From: Chara braunii
Lineage: Eukaryota > Streptophyta > Charophyceae > Charales > Characeae
DNA: 33,713 nucleotides
Direction of reading: 5' to 3'
Assembly: GCA_003427395.1 (NCBI GenBank)
Contig: BFEA01000549.1
Coordinates: forward strand, 305,118-338,830
Position 1 is the stretch's first letter, and each line of letters begins with the position of its first letter. A program made the translations under genes and the position numbers. The notes beneath the pieces are model-generated. The model did no database searches. It saw only the letters and a list, made by a program, of their open reading frames with translations, and was not told where the DNA came from. Below are positions 18,374 to 26,699 of the stretch, one piece after another.

Positions 18374-18610
18374 ATGTTTAGGGGATGGATGCCAAGGCAA
18401 CTCGAAGGGGGTGTAGAAACGACCTTACCAACGAGAAATGAGTGGAGAGGGACGGTTTGCGATTGGGTAGGGGAGGAGATTGCGTCTGCACTGTCATTCC
18501 TATGGATAGAAAGGGTGTGGAACCCGATCAAGGAGGAAGAAGGATGGGATGACGTGGTCGAAGGGAATGTAAAAGCCCTCGGGACGGTGTACCTGTCAAG
18601 GAAGGGTTGA
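18374..18610 (+). CDS. Module B, N-terminal part of the triplicated unknown protein
   Basis: The 78-codon frame ends G-T-V-Y-L-S-R-K-G followed by TGA. It matches module C (19544-19813), which ends G-T-V-Y-L-A-E-M-G, also followed by TGA. Other shared words are L-E-G-G-V-E-T-T-L-P, W-R-G-T-V and F-L-W-I-E-R-V-W-N-P. The frame after the TGA stays open for another 24 codons (H-L-F-C-A-V-L-A-S-G ...) and aligns with the start of the C-terminal part of module C. The two parts may therefore have been one protein, or two adjacent ORFs. No known family is recognised. Confidence 0.5.
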   Translation: MFRGWMPRQLEGGVETTLPTRNEWRGTVCDWVGEEIASALSFLWIERVWNPIKEEEGWDDVVEGNVKALGTVYLSRKG

Positions 18611-18686
18611 CACTTGTTCTGCGCAGTGCTAGCATCTGGACAGGACCCGATGTGGATCCTCAGGGACGCCGAGCCGGACTCGTGAT

Positions 18687-19106
18687 ATGGGATATGACTT
18701 TGCCAACGAAGGGTGGGATGTGGTAAGCAGTCGGGCCGTGATAGGAGGATGGGAGGAGCTTAGCCTGCCATATCAACTAGTCCAAACCTGGGTACCGCAC
18801 TTCGTGGCGGGTTGGTTCGGCGGGTACGAGCACATCCGCGCGGTGGCCGAGTCCCTGGATGAAGTAGACTTAGCCTTCACATGGCTAGCCGATGCCTACT
18901 ACAAGATCTCGCTAGAAATGGGGCCCTTCCATGGCGATAGAGCAAGGGAAATAGTCGACATCTTGAAGATTTTTAAGGAAGACCAGCTCGAGGTGGACGA
19001 TAGATCTATGGATGCGATACTTCGCCGCGAGGTGGCAGCAACCCCCTCATATGCAGGCGACGTGTTCCTGTTGTTCGAGGTACTATGGGTTCAGCCTAAC
19101 GACTAG
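18687..19106 (+). CDS. Module B, C-terminal part of the triplicated unknown protein
   Basis: This is the best preserved of the three C-terminal copies: 139 residues, acidic and mostly helical in character, ending at a TAG. Blocks in order are G-G-W-E-E-L-S-L-P (about 20-28), V-P-H-F-V-A-G-W-F-G (36-45), Y-K-I-S-L-E-M-G-P-F-H-G-D-R-A-R-E-I (72-89) and Y-A-G-D-V-F-L-L-F-E-V-L-W near the C-terminus. The last block matches Y-L-A-G-L-A-N-L-F-E-G of module C. The start given is the first ATG, but homology reaches further upstream into the frame after the TGA at 18608, across a frame change. It has no transmembrane segment. A capsid-like or accessory retroelement protein is one possibility, by position only. 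Confidence 0.5.
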   Translation: MGYDFANEGWDVVSSRAVIGGWEELSLPYQLVQTWVPHFVAGWFGGYEHIRAVAESLDEVDLAFTWLADAYYKISLEMGPFHGDRAREIVDILKIFKEDQLEVDDRSMDAILRREVAATPSYAGDVFLLFEVLWVQPND

Positions 19107-19543
19107 CGAGTAGGCAAAAAGGGGGCATCGACGACTGGCAAAAAGGGAAGGGGTCAGTGCGTGTATGGAGCAGGAACAACGTCAAGAACTAATGGACATT
19201 AGGTAGAAAGCGCGGTGTCGTGGAAAGGGGAAAAGGACTAAACTAGGAAAACGCGGAGTGTCGGTGGATGCAGCGGTCGAACGAAGGGAAACTAGAAGGA
19301 GAGGCATCATAGAATGGCCCGGCGGACGACACTCTGGGAAGATAAACCTCACGAGATTCTTCCACCAAGAGCGTTGGATGGCAGGGTAGAGATGAGCTTG
19401 CCTGCAAGAAGCGGGGTAAGCAACCCGGTAATGAAAAGGATGGGGTGAGAGGGCAGGAGGATAGCTAGCAATGACCAAGGGAGCGGATGGAATAAGAGGA
19501 ATCCGCTTCCTGTCTGGACCATGCAGGAATCCACCAACCAGCG

Positions 19544-19813
19544 ATGGCGATGAGACGCACCCGGGCGTCGCGACGACCCACGCACCCTCGACCACCTACA
19601 GAAGGCAATAACGGATGGGAGGTGTCGCTCCCGGCAAGCTACGAGGTCCGAGGACTTGACACGGAATGGAGAGCTGTGAACTTGGGGAGGGACCAAACCT
19701 TCATGATGGTAGAGTGTCTGTGGAGTGGTATGAGATTCAACAGGGGGCCAGGAGACGATTTATACACCGACCTGAGGGTGACCGGGACCGTGTATTTAGC
19801 GGAAATGGGATGA
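19544..19813 (+). CDS. Module C, N-terminal part of the triplicated unknown protein
   Basis: A 90-codon frame with an Arg/Pro-rich start (residues 1-22), then G-W-E-V-S-L-P-A-S-Y-E-V, E-W-R-A-V-N-L-G, F-M-M-V-E-C-L-W and a terminal G-T-V-Y-L-A-E-M-G before TGA. It is in the same frame as the C-terminal part starting at 19817, so only one TGA codon plus CAC separates the two. ATG at 19544 is the first in-frame start after upstream stops. Confidence 0.5.
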   Translation: MAMRRTRASRRPTHPRPPTEGNNGWEVSLPASYEVRGLDTEWRAVNLGRDQTFMMVECLWSGMRFNRGPGDDLYTDLRVTGTVYLAEMG

Positions 19814-19816
19814 CAC

Positions 19817-20329
19817 ATGTTAGGTACCGAAATGGCGTTAGGGCATGGGCTACTGCCAATCTTTCGAAGGGCGGCCAGGGCACTAAACCGGATAGGCCAG
19901 GAAGTTCGGGGGAGAAGAAATGTGGGGCTAAGAACCTGGGTGGAAGTAGGGGGATGGCGAGAGTTTAGAGCCCCAATGGCAGGATTGCGGTGCCAAGTAC
20001 CTCGCTTTATGATAAACTTGGTATTCGGCAGCCTCTCGAGGGCGAGGGAATTGGTGAACTCAACCTTAACCTGGATTCACCATTTTCAGCCGCAGACAAC
20101 GGGAATGTTTTACGATGTGTCGGTAAGACACGAGCCGTTTTGGGGGAACCGGGCCCGTGAATTATTAGAACTCATCGAGATCCTGATATTCGGGGCGCCA
20201 CTTTTGGCTTTTGAAGAATACGAGCCAATAATTATCAGAGAAATAGGAATGGGAGAAAATTACCTTGCGGGGTTGGCTAACCTGTTTGAAGGACCTGACG
20301 AACAGGACGGGCCCGAGGAACCGGTGTGA
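19817..20329 (+). CDS. Module C, C-terminal part of the triplicated unknown protein
   Basis: The longest copy (170 residues). Blocks are L-L-P-I-F-R-R-A-A-R (12-21), V-G-G-W-R-E-F (44-50), V-P-R-F-M-I-N-L-V-F-G (61-71), F-Y-D-V-S-V-R-H-E-P-F-W-G-N-R-A-R-E-L (98-116) and Y-L-A-G-L-A-N-L-F-E-G near residue 150, followed by an acidic tail. It lies about 450 bases upstream of the gag-like frames on the same strand. All three modules precede gag, where giant plant Ty3/gypsy elements are known to carry an extra ORF. I cannot match it to a named domain. Confidence 0.55.
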   Translation: MLGTEMALGHGLLPIFRRAARALNRIGQEVRGRRNVGLRTWVEVGGWREFRAPMAGLRCQVPRFMINLVFGSLSRARELVNSTLTWIHHFQPQTTGMFYDVSVRHEPFWGNRARELLELIEILIFGAPLLAFEEYEPIIIREIGMGENYLAGLANLFEGPDEQDGPEEPV

Positions 20330-20800
20330 GAAAAATACCGGGGAAGGTGGCAAAGGTGAAGCCTAGCAATGGAATGATTTGAAAAAAAGCGAGAATTGCG
20401 ACCTGCGGAGAATAGTGGCTGGAGTCCTACTCTATCCAAGGGCGTGCCAGGAAGGGACTAGGATGGCCACTACCACCAAGGACGCTAGGGGGAATCCCAA
20501 AGGCTGGGAAGGTAAAAGGTGAAAGGAGTTCCCACCCGCCATGGGCACACCACCTTAGGGTCGAGGCGCGGTGGTGACAAACACCGAATCCTGGCAGCAG
20601 GCTCTCCGACAGGAAAAGCAAGCGGTATCCTGCAAAGTAAGGAAAGGCGGATAAGCCTGCTTCAGCCACTATAAGACAGAAAATATGGAAATGGCAAAGA
20701 CAGGAGACTATAGCAAACCTTAGGGTCTGGAAATCCTGGAGAGTTGTGAACAATCGGCCATTTCGAAAAGAAAAAATTCCTATGTGCAGGATTAGAAAAA
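20330..20800. other. Spacer between the modules and gag
   Basis: No plus-strand gene is seen. The long minus-strand frame 20427-21080 overlaps the gag N-terminus, is Phe/Leu/Pro/Ser-rich, and is a shadow. Confidence 0.4.
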
Positions 20801-20802
20801 GT

Positions 20803-21237
20803 ATGGCAACAGAGGAAGAAGCGGGGAGCCTGCGAAGCAAGGGGAATCGGGGCACGAAAAAGGACGTAGAACAGAACGAGGGATCCGTGAGGGACCGAGA
20901 GTCGGCAAATCCAAAAGGGACTAAGGAGGGAAGAAAGGAAGTGACAACCGGGGAAAGCTCCGGAAAAGTCAGAGGGAGTAAACAAGGAACTCGGGAAACT
21001 AAAAGGGATAAGAATGAAGGCAGTCCGGCGCCACGAGCATCTGAGGGCGCGCCGTCAAGGAAGGTAAGACTAGCAGACACCCGGAGGAAACTAGCCGAAA
21101 TAGAAAGAAGAACAACGGAGTATAAGGCAAAACTTTTGGAAGAGATGATGAATGAAGGCGAAGGGGACTTCGCCGAAGAAAGGATGAATGAAAATCAGGG
21201 AACAAACCAAGGTCGGGGAATGCCAAGAAGAAACTGA
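20803..21237 (+). pseudogene. Gag N-terminal region, charged and coiled-coil-like
   Basis: From M-A-T-E-E-E-A-G-S this frame is Lys/Arg/Glu/Gly-rich and disordered for about 90 residues. It then has a short heptad-like helix (R-R-K-L-A-E-I-E-R-R-T-T-E-Y-K-A-K-L-L-E-E-M). It runs into a stop at 21235 while the gag core continues in another frame from about 21222, so a frameshift separates them. Earlier possible starts are ATG at 20782 and GTG at 20746; I prefer 20803 because the residues before it are atypical. Charged N-termini followed by a coiled coil are usual in Gag of this group, but the assignment depends on the core downstream. Confidence 0.5.
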
Positions 21238-21677
21238 CATTTGATGGGGCAAACATCACGAAATTCTTGATAGATTACGAGAACTTGGCAGCACTACTAG
21301 GGTGGAGTGAGGAGGAGAAGATGGAGCACCTAGGGCAGCATGTCTCGCTAAACCTGGGAAGGGATATAATGGCTATCGCCGCCTCTAGCGGATCCTGGAA
21401 GGAGGCCCGAGATGATTTCCTGAGAGAATTCACTCTCGCAGCAATGAGCAAGTACTTCCTCAGGCAATTCACCGAATTTGATAAGGATAAGATCCTGTCA
21501 TCCTACCAACAAACCACAAAGTTTTTGAATACAAGGGACGTCGACTTTAGTACCATAACGGATATTGCGGAAAAGATGGTTGTAACTGACTCATTAGCCC
21601 TGCTGAAGGAAGGAGAGGTCATAGATTTAACCGGTAAGACGGGCGACAAGGTAAAGAGGGATAGAAAGTATGCATGA
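21222..21677 (+). pseudogene. gag: Gag capsid-like core, Ty3/gypsy type
   Basis: Reads K-K-L-T-F-D-G-A-N-I-T-K-F-L, then Y-E-N-L-A-A-L-L-G-W-S-E-E-E-K, G-R-D-I-M-A-I-A, and W-K-E-A-R-D-D-F-L-R-E-F. This is the usual order of a Ty3/gypsy Gag (retrotransposon gag / UBN2-like): target strand, helix with 'F-L-x-x-Y-E', 'W-x-x-A-x-x-x-F'. V-I-D-L-T-G follows near the C-terminus. The protein continues weakly past the stop at 21675 in another frame (R-K-I-E-R-V-E-N-A-L to about 21740), then is cut. No CCHC knuckle is present before RT sequence starts, so the 3' end of gag has been deleted. Confidence 0.7.
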
Positions 21678-21755
21678 GCGTGTCCATGGGGTAGACAGGA
21701 AAATCGAAAGAGTAGAGAACGCATTAATGGTAATGCTAGCCCGGGTGACGCAGAC

Positions 21756-22166
21756 CCGTTGGACGCCCGGGATAGACCCTACACGGCTATGCATACCCCG
21801 GTAGGGCAATTGCAAATGCAAGTGACTCTTATGGGCTGCACCAACGTTGTGGTGGAAGCACAAAGAAGGATGCTCGCAGTTGCGGGAGATATGTTCCCCA
21901 CAAAATGCGAACTCTACATTGACGACGATCCAATTAAAGGCGCACGAGACGAGGATGAAACGAAAATTCAGCCAGGAATATGGAAGTTTGTGTGGGACCA
22001 CCTGCAGGATATTAAACAACTTCTCGGCAGGTTTTTGGAGTACAATATCACTGTCAGTGGCCCCAAGAGCATCCTGGCAGTGCCGGAAGTAACCATGCGA
22101 GGATTCCGTTGCGGGTCATATGGAAGAAAACCCGACCCGGCCAAGACTGACAAGATCTCTCAATGA
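21756..22166 (+). pseudogene. pol: Reverse transcriptase palm fragment, Ty3/gypsy
   Basis: Begins at D-A-R-D-R-P-Y-T-A-M-H-T-P-V-G, which corresponds to the 'T-A-F-x-T-P-x-G' strand of Ty3 RT. It then has L-M-G-C-T-N-V-V-V-E-A-Q-R-R-M (the 'P-F-G-L-T-N-A-P-A-T-F-Q' helix) and the catalytic Y-I-D-D box at about 21914-21925. Y-N-I-T-V-S-G-P-K-S and G-F-R-C-G-S-Y-G-R follow as in the RT thumb. The first catalytic Asp, the fingers and the upstream protease are absent, and the sequence joins directly to gag remnants near 21750. The frame closes at a TGA at 22164; RT continues in another frame. Confidence 0.8.
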
Positions 22167-23032
22167 CTGACACCCTTGCAAACCACAACAGAGGTAAGGG
22201 CCTTCCTAGGGTCGTGGTGTTCTGGAGAATCTTTATCAAAGGATTCACAAAGATAGCAGAGCCCATTCGGGCCATGATCCACGAAGAGGGCTCGCTCGAT
22301 TGGACGGAGGAAAGAGAAGTCGCCGTCCAGACCTTGAAAGACATCCTGACGTCGGAAGAAGTCACCCTTGCCGCTCCATGTTTCAACGATGAGGTAGGGC
22401 GTCCATTTGTGCTTGAGACCGATGGGGGACCACTGGCCGTGGGAGGAGTCCTGATCCAAAGAGTGGAAGACGGGAAGGAACGACCAGTCAGATTCGAGAG
22501 TAGAACGTTGAACTCAGCGGAGCGTCGCTACTCTCAGTTCAAGAAGGAAGTACTGGCTGTTCTGCATTGCCTCAAGACCTTCCAAACCTACCTCTTTGGA
22601 AGAAGGTTCATCCTAAGGATAAACCCGACAAACGTTGCAGGGGCTCTGAAGAATTACAAGCCTATAGACCCTACCGTGGGAAGATGGGTGGGGTTCATTT
22701 GGCAGTTTGATTACAAGATCGAGCGCATAGCCGGACTTAGGAATAGGGCCGATGGCCTGAGCGGAGTGTGCATTACGCGAGCGGGGGTAGAGGATATGGA
22801 ACCTATCGATGCATTCCTCGACTATGAGGGGGGGACCCTTGTGGTAGATAACGAGAAGATAGGGCCTGCCTGCACATCCAAGGAATTGTTGATCAAGGCG
22901 CTGGAGAAAGGATCTTTGACAGTCGTGGTGGAACTCGGGGAAGGAGCACTTACAAGGTCCGGTCGAAAGGAAGAGAAGGATTCGTGGGGTGACATTGTGG
23001 GGCCTCAGAAAGAACTGATGACCTGGATGTAG
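22163..23032 (+). pseudogene. pol: RT connection and RNase H, Ty3/gypsy
   Basis: This 289-residue frame holds the RT tail (F-W-R-I-F-I-K-G-F-T-K-I-A-E-P-I-R) and a complete RNase H fold. F-V-L-E-T-D-G-G-P-L-A-V-G-G-V-L has the first catalytic Asp. R-F-E-S-R-T-L-N-S-A-E-R-R-Y-S-Q-F-K-K-E has the Glu. I-L-R-I-N-P-T-N is the site where Asp is expected (family form D-P-T), here Asn. R-N-R-A-D-G-L-S-G keeps the last Asp, with S-G instead of S-R. About 70 residues of linker toward integrase follow before the stop at 23030. The T-D-G-G form in place of T-D-A-S is unusual for seed-plant Ty3/gypsy and typical of elements I associate with charophyte and bryophyte genomes. Confidence 0.85.
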
Positions 23033-23129
23033 AAGGAGGACGGGAAGCGGTTATGAGCCTAGTTGAATCCTGGGACTAAAAGCGGCGATAGTACCTAGTA
23101 AACCAAGTACATAGTGGACAGGAGGATCG

Positions 23130-24175
23130 CCGGGATCAGAAGGAGTTTTTCCTTATTCAGTCGTACAGTGGGATCTTTAAGGAAATTGGACTGTTGCTAG
23201 TAGGAAACAAGGAGGCTCGAGGCCAGAAAGGAAGCCAATAAGTACGTACTAAGAAACGGACACCTATTCAGGAAGGAGGAAGGCTTAATGCCTAGAAGGG
23301 TGGTATGTGAACGATCAAAGCAGGTTGACATAGTTCAGGCGATGCATGACGGGTTGGCAGGGGGACATCGCTCCTCGAAAGGGACTTTTGGCCTGGAATG
23401 GGGAATATGGTCGCCACGTATTGCCAAACCTGCTTGATTTGTCAAGAGCGAAGTACGACTCGAGTTTTTGAACCTTTGAGACCAACGCGGGTGCTAGGAT
23501 CAGGACATTATGCCGGTGTTTGCAAAAGGGTAAAGGTACATACTTGACGCCAGAGATAATCTTTGTGGGTTTGTGGAGGCGATAGCTCTTAAAAAAAAAA
23601 CGGGACTGCCAGTAGCGAAATGGATTGAGGACTTTTACCTAAGGCATCCATTTATCAGAAGATTTATAGCTAATAATGGACAAAATTCGTGAATCAGGAC
23701 GTGTTGAGTACATGCAAGAGACTCGGGGTGCCCATCAAGTTAATTGAGTCATATCACCCGGAGGCAAATGCACCCGTGGAAAGAGGGCATCGAACACTTA
23801 AGAACACGATTGCAAAGTTAGCTGCTGACGACCTTGGGAACTGACCGAAGTACCCTAAGCAAGCAGTGTTCGCAGAAAATGTGACCCCGAAAAGGACCAC
23901 AAGATGTATTCCGACCGAATTATGGTATGAGAGGGAAATTGATTTCCCGGTGGAAGCCCTAGTACCAACCTGAAATAAATTGGATGACGATCCGCACCTA
24001 ACGACGGAACAACTGATTGAGGCCAGGTGCCGACAAGTGGCTCAAAATGAGGAAGCAATGGAAGAAATAGTTAGCAGGGTCCTGGACAGCAGGATGAAAG
24101 ACAAGGCAAGGTGGGATCAGCTGAAGAACATCAGAAAAGAACTGCTACAGGTGGGGGAAATGATCCTAGTCTGAA
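23130..24175 (+). pseudogene. pol: Integrase, Ty3/gypsy, frameshifted
   Basis: Pieces in at least three frames make up a whole integrase. F-L-I-Q-S-Y-S-G-I-F-K-E-I-G-L-L-L and K-Y-V-L-R-N-G-H-L-F-R are the N-terminal linker. A-M-H-D-G-L-A-G-G-H-R plus Y-C-Q-T-C-L-I-C-Q is the H2C2 zinc finger, split by a frame change near 23420. The catalytic core has Asp at 23546-23548 (L-D-A-R-D-N-L-C-G-F-V-E). At the second Asp (23672-23674) it reads Asn (I-A-N-N-G-Q), then a one-base loss. The Glu is kept at 23779-23781 (H-P-E-A-N-A-P-V-E-R-G-H). A clean frame 23980-24174 gives the helical C-terminal part. The enzyme is dead. Confidence 0.8.
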
Positions 24176-24400
24176 ATTCGGCACTAGAAAGTACTTGGTC
24201 GGGACAACTGGGCAGAAGATTCAAGGGCCCCTACCGGGTCGCTAAGAGACTGGGAATGAACACTTTCGAGTTGGAAGGTTTGGATGGGACCAGGGTAAAA
24301 GGACCATTTCCAGGACAACGGTTGGTCAGATTCCTAAGCAGGACCCGGTGGAACAGTGGTTGCAAGAGGCTCGGGACAAGGAAAATGGGGAACAGGTCGA
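24176..24400 (+). pseudogene. pol: Integrase C-terminal GPY/F-type domain
   Basis: After a frameshift near 24170 the reading Q-G-P-Y-R-V-A-K-R-L-G-M-N-T-F-E-L, then D-G-T-R-V-K-G-P-F and G-Q-R-L-V-R-F-L, matches the GPY/F module that ends Ty3/gypsy integrases. No chromodomain follows. The frame beginning at 24256 runs on to 24537 with M-V-C-F-V-L-C-G-G-V-L-T-V, which is probably beyond the real end of pol. Confidence 0.6.
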
Positions 24401-24950
24401 CTGAGACGCCAGTCGAAATCTTACCTATGGTGTGTTTTGTTTTGTGTGGAGGGGTTTTGACTGTGCTTGTGGGAATGGACTGCATGAGTAAAGTGATGCG
24501 ACTGGGGCATTGTACTATAGTTTTTGGCAAGGGGTGATACGGGCATGAGTACGTGGGACATTGTACCATAAGTGTTGTGAGGGATGGATGGTATTGAGGT
24601 GGCTGCCTGGGACGACCAATCATGACTTTCGAGAAGGACGCATGGGATCCGAAATGAGGCAAAGGGGTGCATGATTCGTTATATGGGTGAGCATGGCCAG
24701 AAACTGGGCAAAGGGGTGCATCCTTCGAAGTCTGGGCAACTCCGGCATCATAAGGGAATGAGACTTGGGTCTCTACTATTGCTTGGACGGGGCTCCGCCT
24801 TGGGAATGTGGACTTCCGTTTTTCCTTGTGATGACAGGCATAGGGAAAGCACGAAGCAAGATGTAACACAATAACGAGAACGGTGTCAACCGCGCAACGT
24901 AGCTTTTGAAGATGAATGGCAAAAAACCGAGAGGTCACAAGATAGGCAAA
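24400..24950. other. Spacer downstream of pol
   Basis: No clear gene. Words such as GGCATTGTACYATA (24506, 24558) and GGGCAAAGGGGTGCAT (24657, 24706) occur twice, so part of this stretch is duplicated. The minus-strand frame 24231-24938 is a shadow. Confidence 0.4.
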
Positions 24951-24955
24951 GACTG

Positions 24956-25489
24956 GTGTTGTTTATTGGACCACAACCAAGACGGACGTTAGGAAGGAGA
25001 AAGAGAAAGTTGTTGGCCTGCAAACCCTCGCCCCTTAAGGAAGGCGAAAAATTGCAGCCCTTATCCGAAGAAGAGAGGGAGGAGCAAGAAACGGGGGAAA
25101 GAAGGGAAGAAGAGAGGCCAAGTATGCGAGACGACAACGAAAGAGGGGGTAGGGGGAGAGAAAATCTGTCTGGCAATGAGGAGAGAGGGAAAGAGGAAAG
25201 GCAAAGCATGCGGGGCAGTTGTGAGGAAGAGGGGCGAGAAAGAGAAAGCAGGCATGCTGAACAGGGTGGGCATAACAGTTATGAGAGGACACTTGCGGAC
25301 TCTGAAGAAGGGAATGGGATGAGAGGAGACATTCCCTATAGCCTGAACCTTAGGAACTTTACGGGTGAATTCAATCCGGTGAGGGAAGAAGAAAGAGAGA
25401 GTGAAGACGATGTATGGGAAGTCATTGCCATCAGCAGTGGCGATAAAACGGATGAGATCTCAAGGCCTAGGGCTGAGGGGCAACCTTGA
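24956..25489 (+). CDS. Extra ORF downstream of integrase, charged unknown protein
   Basis: A 177-codon frame opening at a GTG; the first in-frame ATG is near 25122, so the true start is uncertain. Residues 30-115 are Glu/Arg/Gly-rich with a loose internal repeat of about 28 residues (E-E-R-P-S-M-R and E-E-R-Q-S-M-R). The C-terminal 55 residues are different in character: Y-S-L-N-L-R-N-F-T-G-E-F-N-P, then a D-D-V-W-E-V-I-A-I-S-S-G-D strand. The reading continues past 25489 in another frame (W-E-E-E-F-G-P-T-P-N-H-W-F-E-Q-W). ORFs after integrase occur in some plant Ty3/gypsy lineages (env-like or antisense), but there is no signal peptide or membrane helix here. Confidence 0.4.
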   Translation: MLFIGPQPRRTLGRRKRKLLACKPSPLKEGEKLQPLSEEEREEQETGERREEERPSMRDDNERGGRGRENLSGNEERGKEERQSMRGSCEEEGRERESRHAEQGGHNSYERTLADSEEGNGMRGDIPYSLNLRNFTGEFNPVREEERESEDDVWEVIAISSGDKTDEISRPRAEGQP

Positions 25490-25787
25490 ACAAGCAGACC
25501 AAGGGAAGGAACCTCCAGGTGGGAAGAAGAATTCGGACCCACGCCCAACCACTGGTTCGAGCAATGGGCCAGTGTGACCAAGCATGAATGGATCATCAAG
25601 GCTAGGATTGATGGCAGTAGGGGAAAAAGTCACACCGCTAGACTTTTTCAACGAAGGAGAGCTACGGCTGATCATGAGGAAATTGGACGAAATTCGGACT
25701 TATGGCCTAGGCGTCGAAGCATCCCCGAGAGGCAATAATGAGAGGGGGGCTAAACGACAAAGGATTGACCCTAATAATAGGGATTAG
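25490..25787 (+). pseudogene. Continuation of the 3' extra ORF
   Basis: Between 25500 and 25620 the frame G-P-T-P-N-H-W-F-E-Q-W-A-S-V-T-K-H-E-W reads like folded protein. From 25584 another frame gives V-T-P-L-D-F-F-N-E-G-E-L-R-L-I-M-R-K-L-D-E-I and a basic tail (G-A-K-R-Q-R-I-D-P). Together with 24956-25489 it would make one protein of about 270 residues broken by two frameshifts. The basic tail resembles a nuclear-localisation signal. Family unknown. Confidence 0.35.
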
Positions 25788-25789
25788 GG

Positions 25790-26475
25790 CAAGTGGGCTG
25801 AAACAAAAGGGCTAGTAGCCTGGTTACAAGTAAATGAGACTTTTGCATGGAAAGGCGACTGAGACTTAGCATAAGTAGGTGGGGAAAGTGGTAGGCTGAG
25901 CAACTTTTTCTTTGAGTCACTTCTTGACTTGAAATTTTGCCAAGAAACATGAACATGAGATTAGTTGGGATGGGTGGGCTGAGCAACCTCTTGTGTGAGC
26001 CACTTTCGACTTGAGATTAGTGGGTTGAGAACTTTTGGTGGAGCAAGTTGTATTTCCAATAAGACTACGAGTTTTTTTCTTTCTGGCCATGCGTATAAGC
26101 ATTGAGTGTCAATCGAGTGCAAGAGAGGTTAGGGAACCTATGGGTAGAGCGGCATGAGACTGCCCTCCCCTAGGAGCCTAACACAACTAAGTCAAGGTCA
26201 TGTCGCAAAGGTCAAAAGTTGTGAAAGTGAGCAAGAATGGAAAGAACGAGAGGACCCGCATTTGGAGCCATGATTGCACGACCGGGCGGGCCAGTCCTGT
26301 CGGAGGATGGAAGCCTCCGCTTGAGTGCCAGACGCTAAGTTGCATGAAATCGTGAGGACCAGCAAAGTGTAAGAAGAGTACCGCATGCGGAAAACTGTAA
26401 AGGATGACCACCTTCTAACCCCCCCTAATAAAAGATCGGATCCGTGTCCTCAAAAGCCCACCCCCTCGGGCGCTT
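25790..26475. other. Spacer; short repeated words only
   Basis: TGGGCTGAGCAACYT recurs near 25892 and 25975 beside TGAGCCACTT-type words, suggesting a decayed repeat of about 80 bp. No protein is supported. The minus-strand frames near 26187-26411 have no domain. Confidence 0.4.
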
Positions 26476-26480
26476 GCATT

Positions 26481-26600
26481 TGAAAATGGAAAGGAATGGC
26501 CATAACCAGGTTGTTCGACTTGAGAATGGGAAGGGACGACCCTAACCAGGCTGTTCAATTTCAGAATGGGAAAGAATGACCCTAACCAGGCCGTTCGGAA
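26481..26600 (+). repeat. About 40-bp tandem repeat, three copies
   Basis: Units start at 26481, 26521 and about 26561. Each has GAATGGGAA-type sequence, then GACCCTAACCAGGC, then GTTCRA. This is the first of four arrays in the 3' non-coding region. Confidence 0.75.
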
Positions 26601-26699
26601 ATGGCCCCTAACAAGGGTTATTTCTTTTGAAATAGGCACTGGGGTCCCCCCGCATGACTGCTTGGGAAAGGTTGATTGAGAATGAGCTCGAATGAGCAA

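Noticed and set aside
20427-21080. 217-codon minus-strand frame over gag
   Set aside because: It is a shadow of the gag N-terminus, with Phe/Leu/Ser/Pro composition and no domain.
24231-24938. 235-codon minus-strand frame
   Set aside because: It lies antisense to the integrase C-terminal GPY region, which is recognisable on the plus strand.
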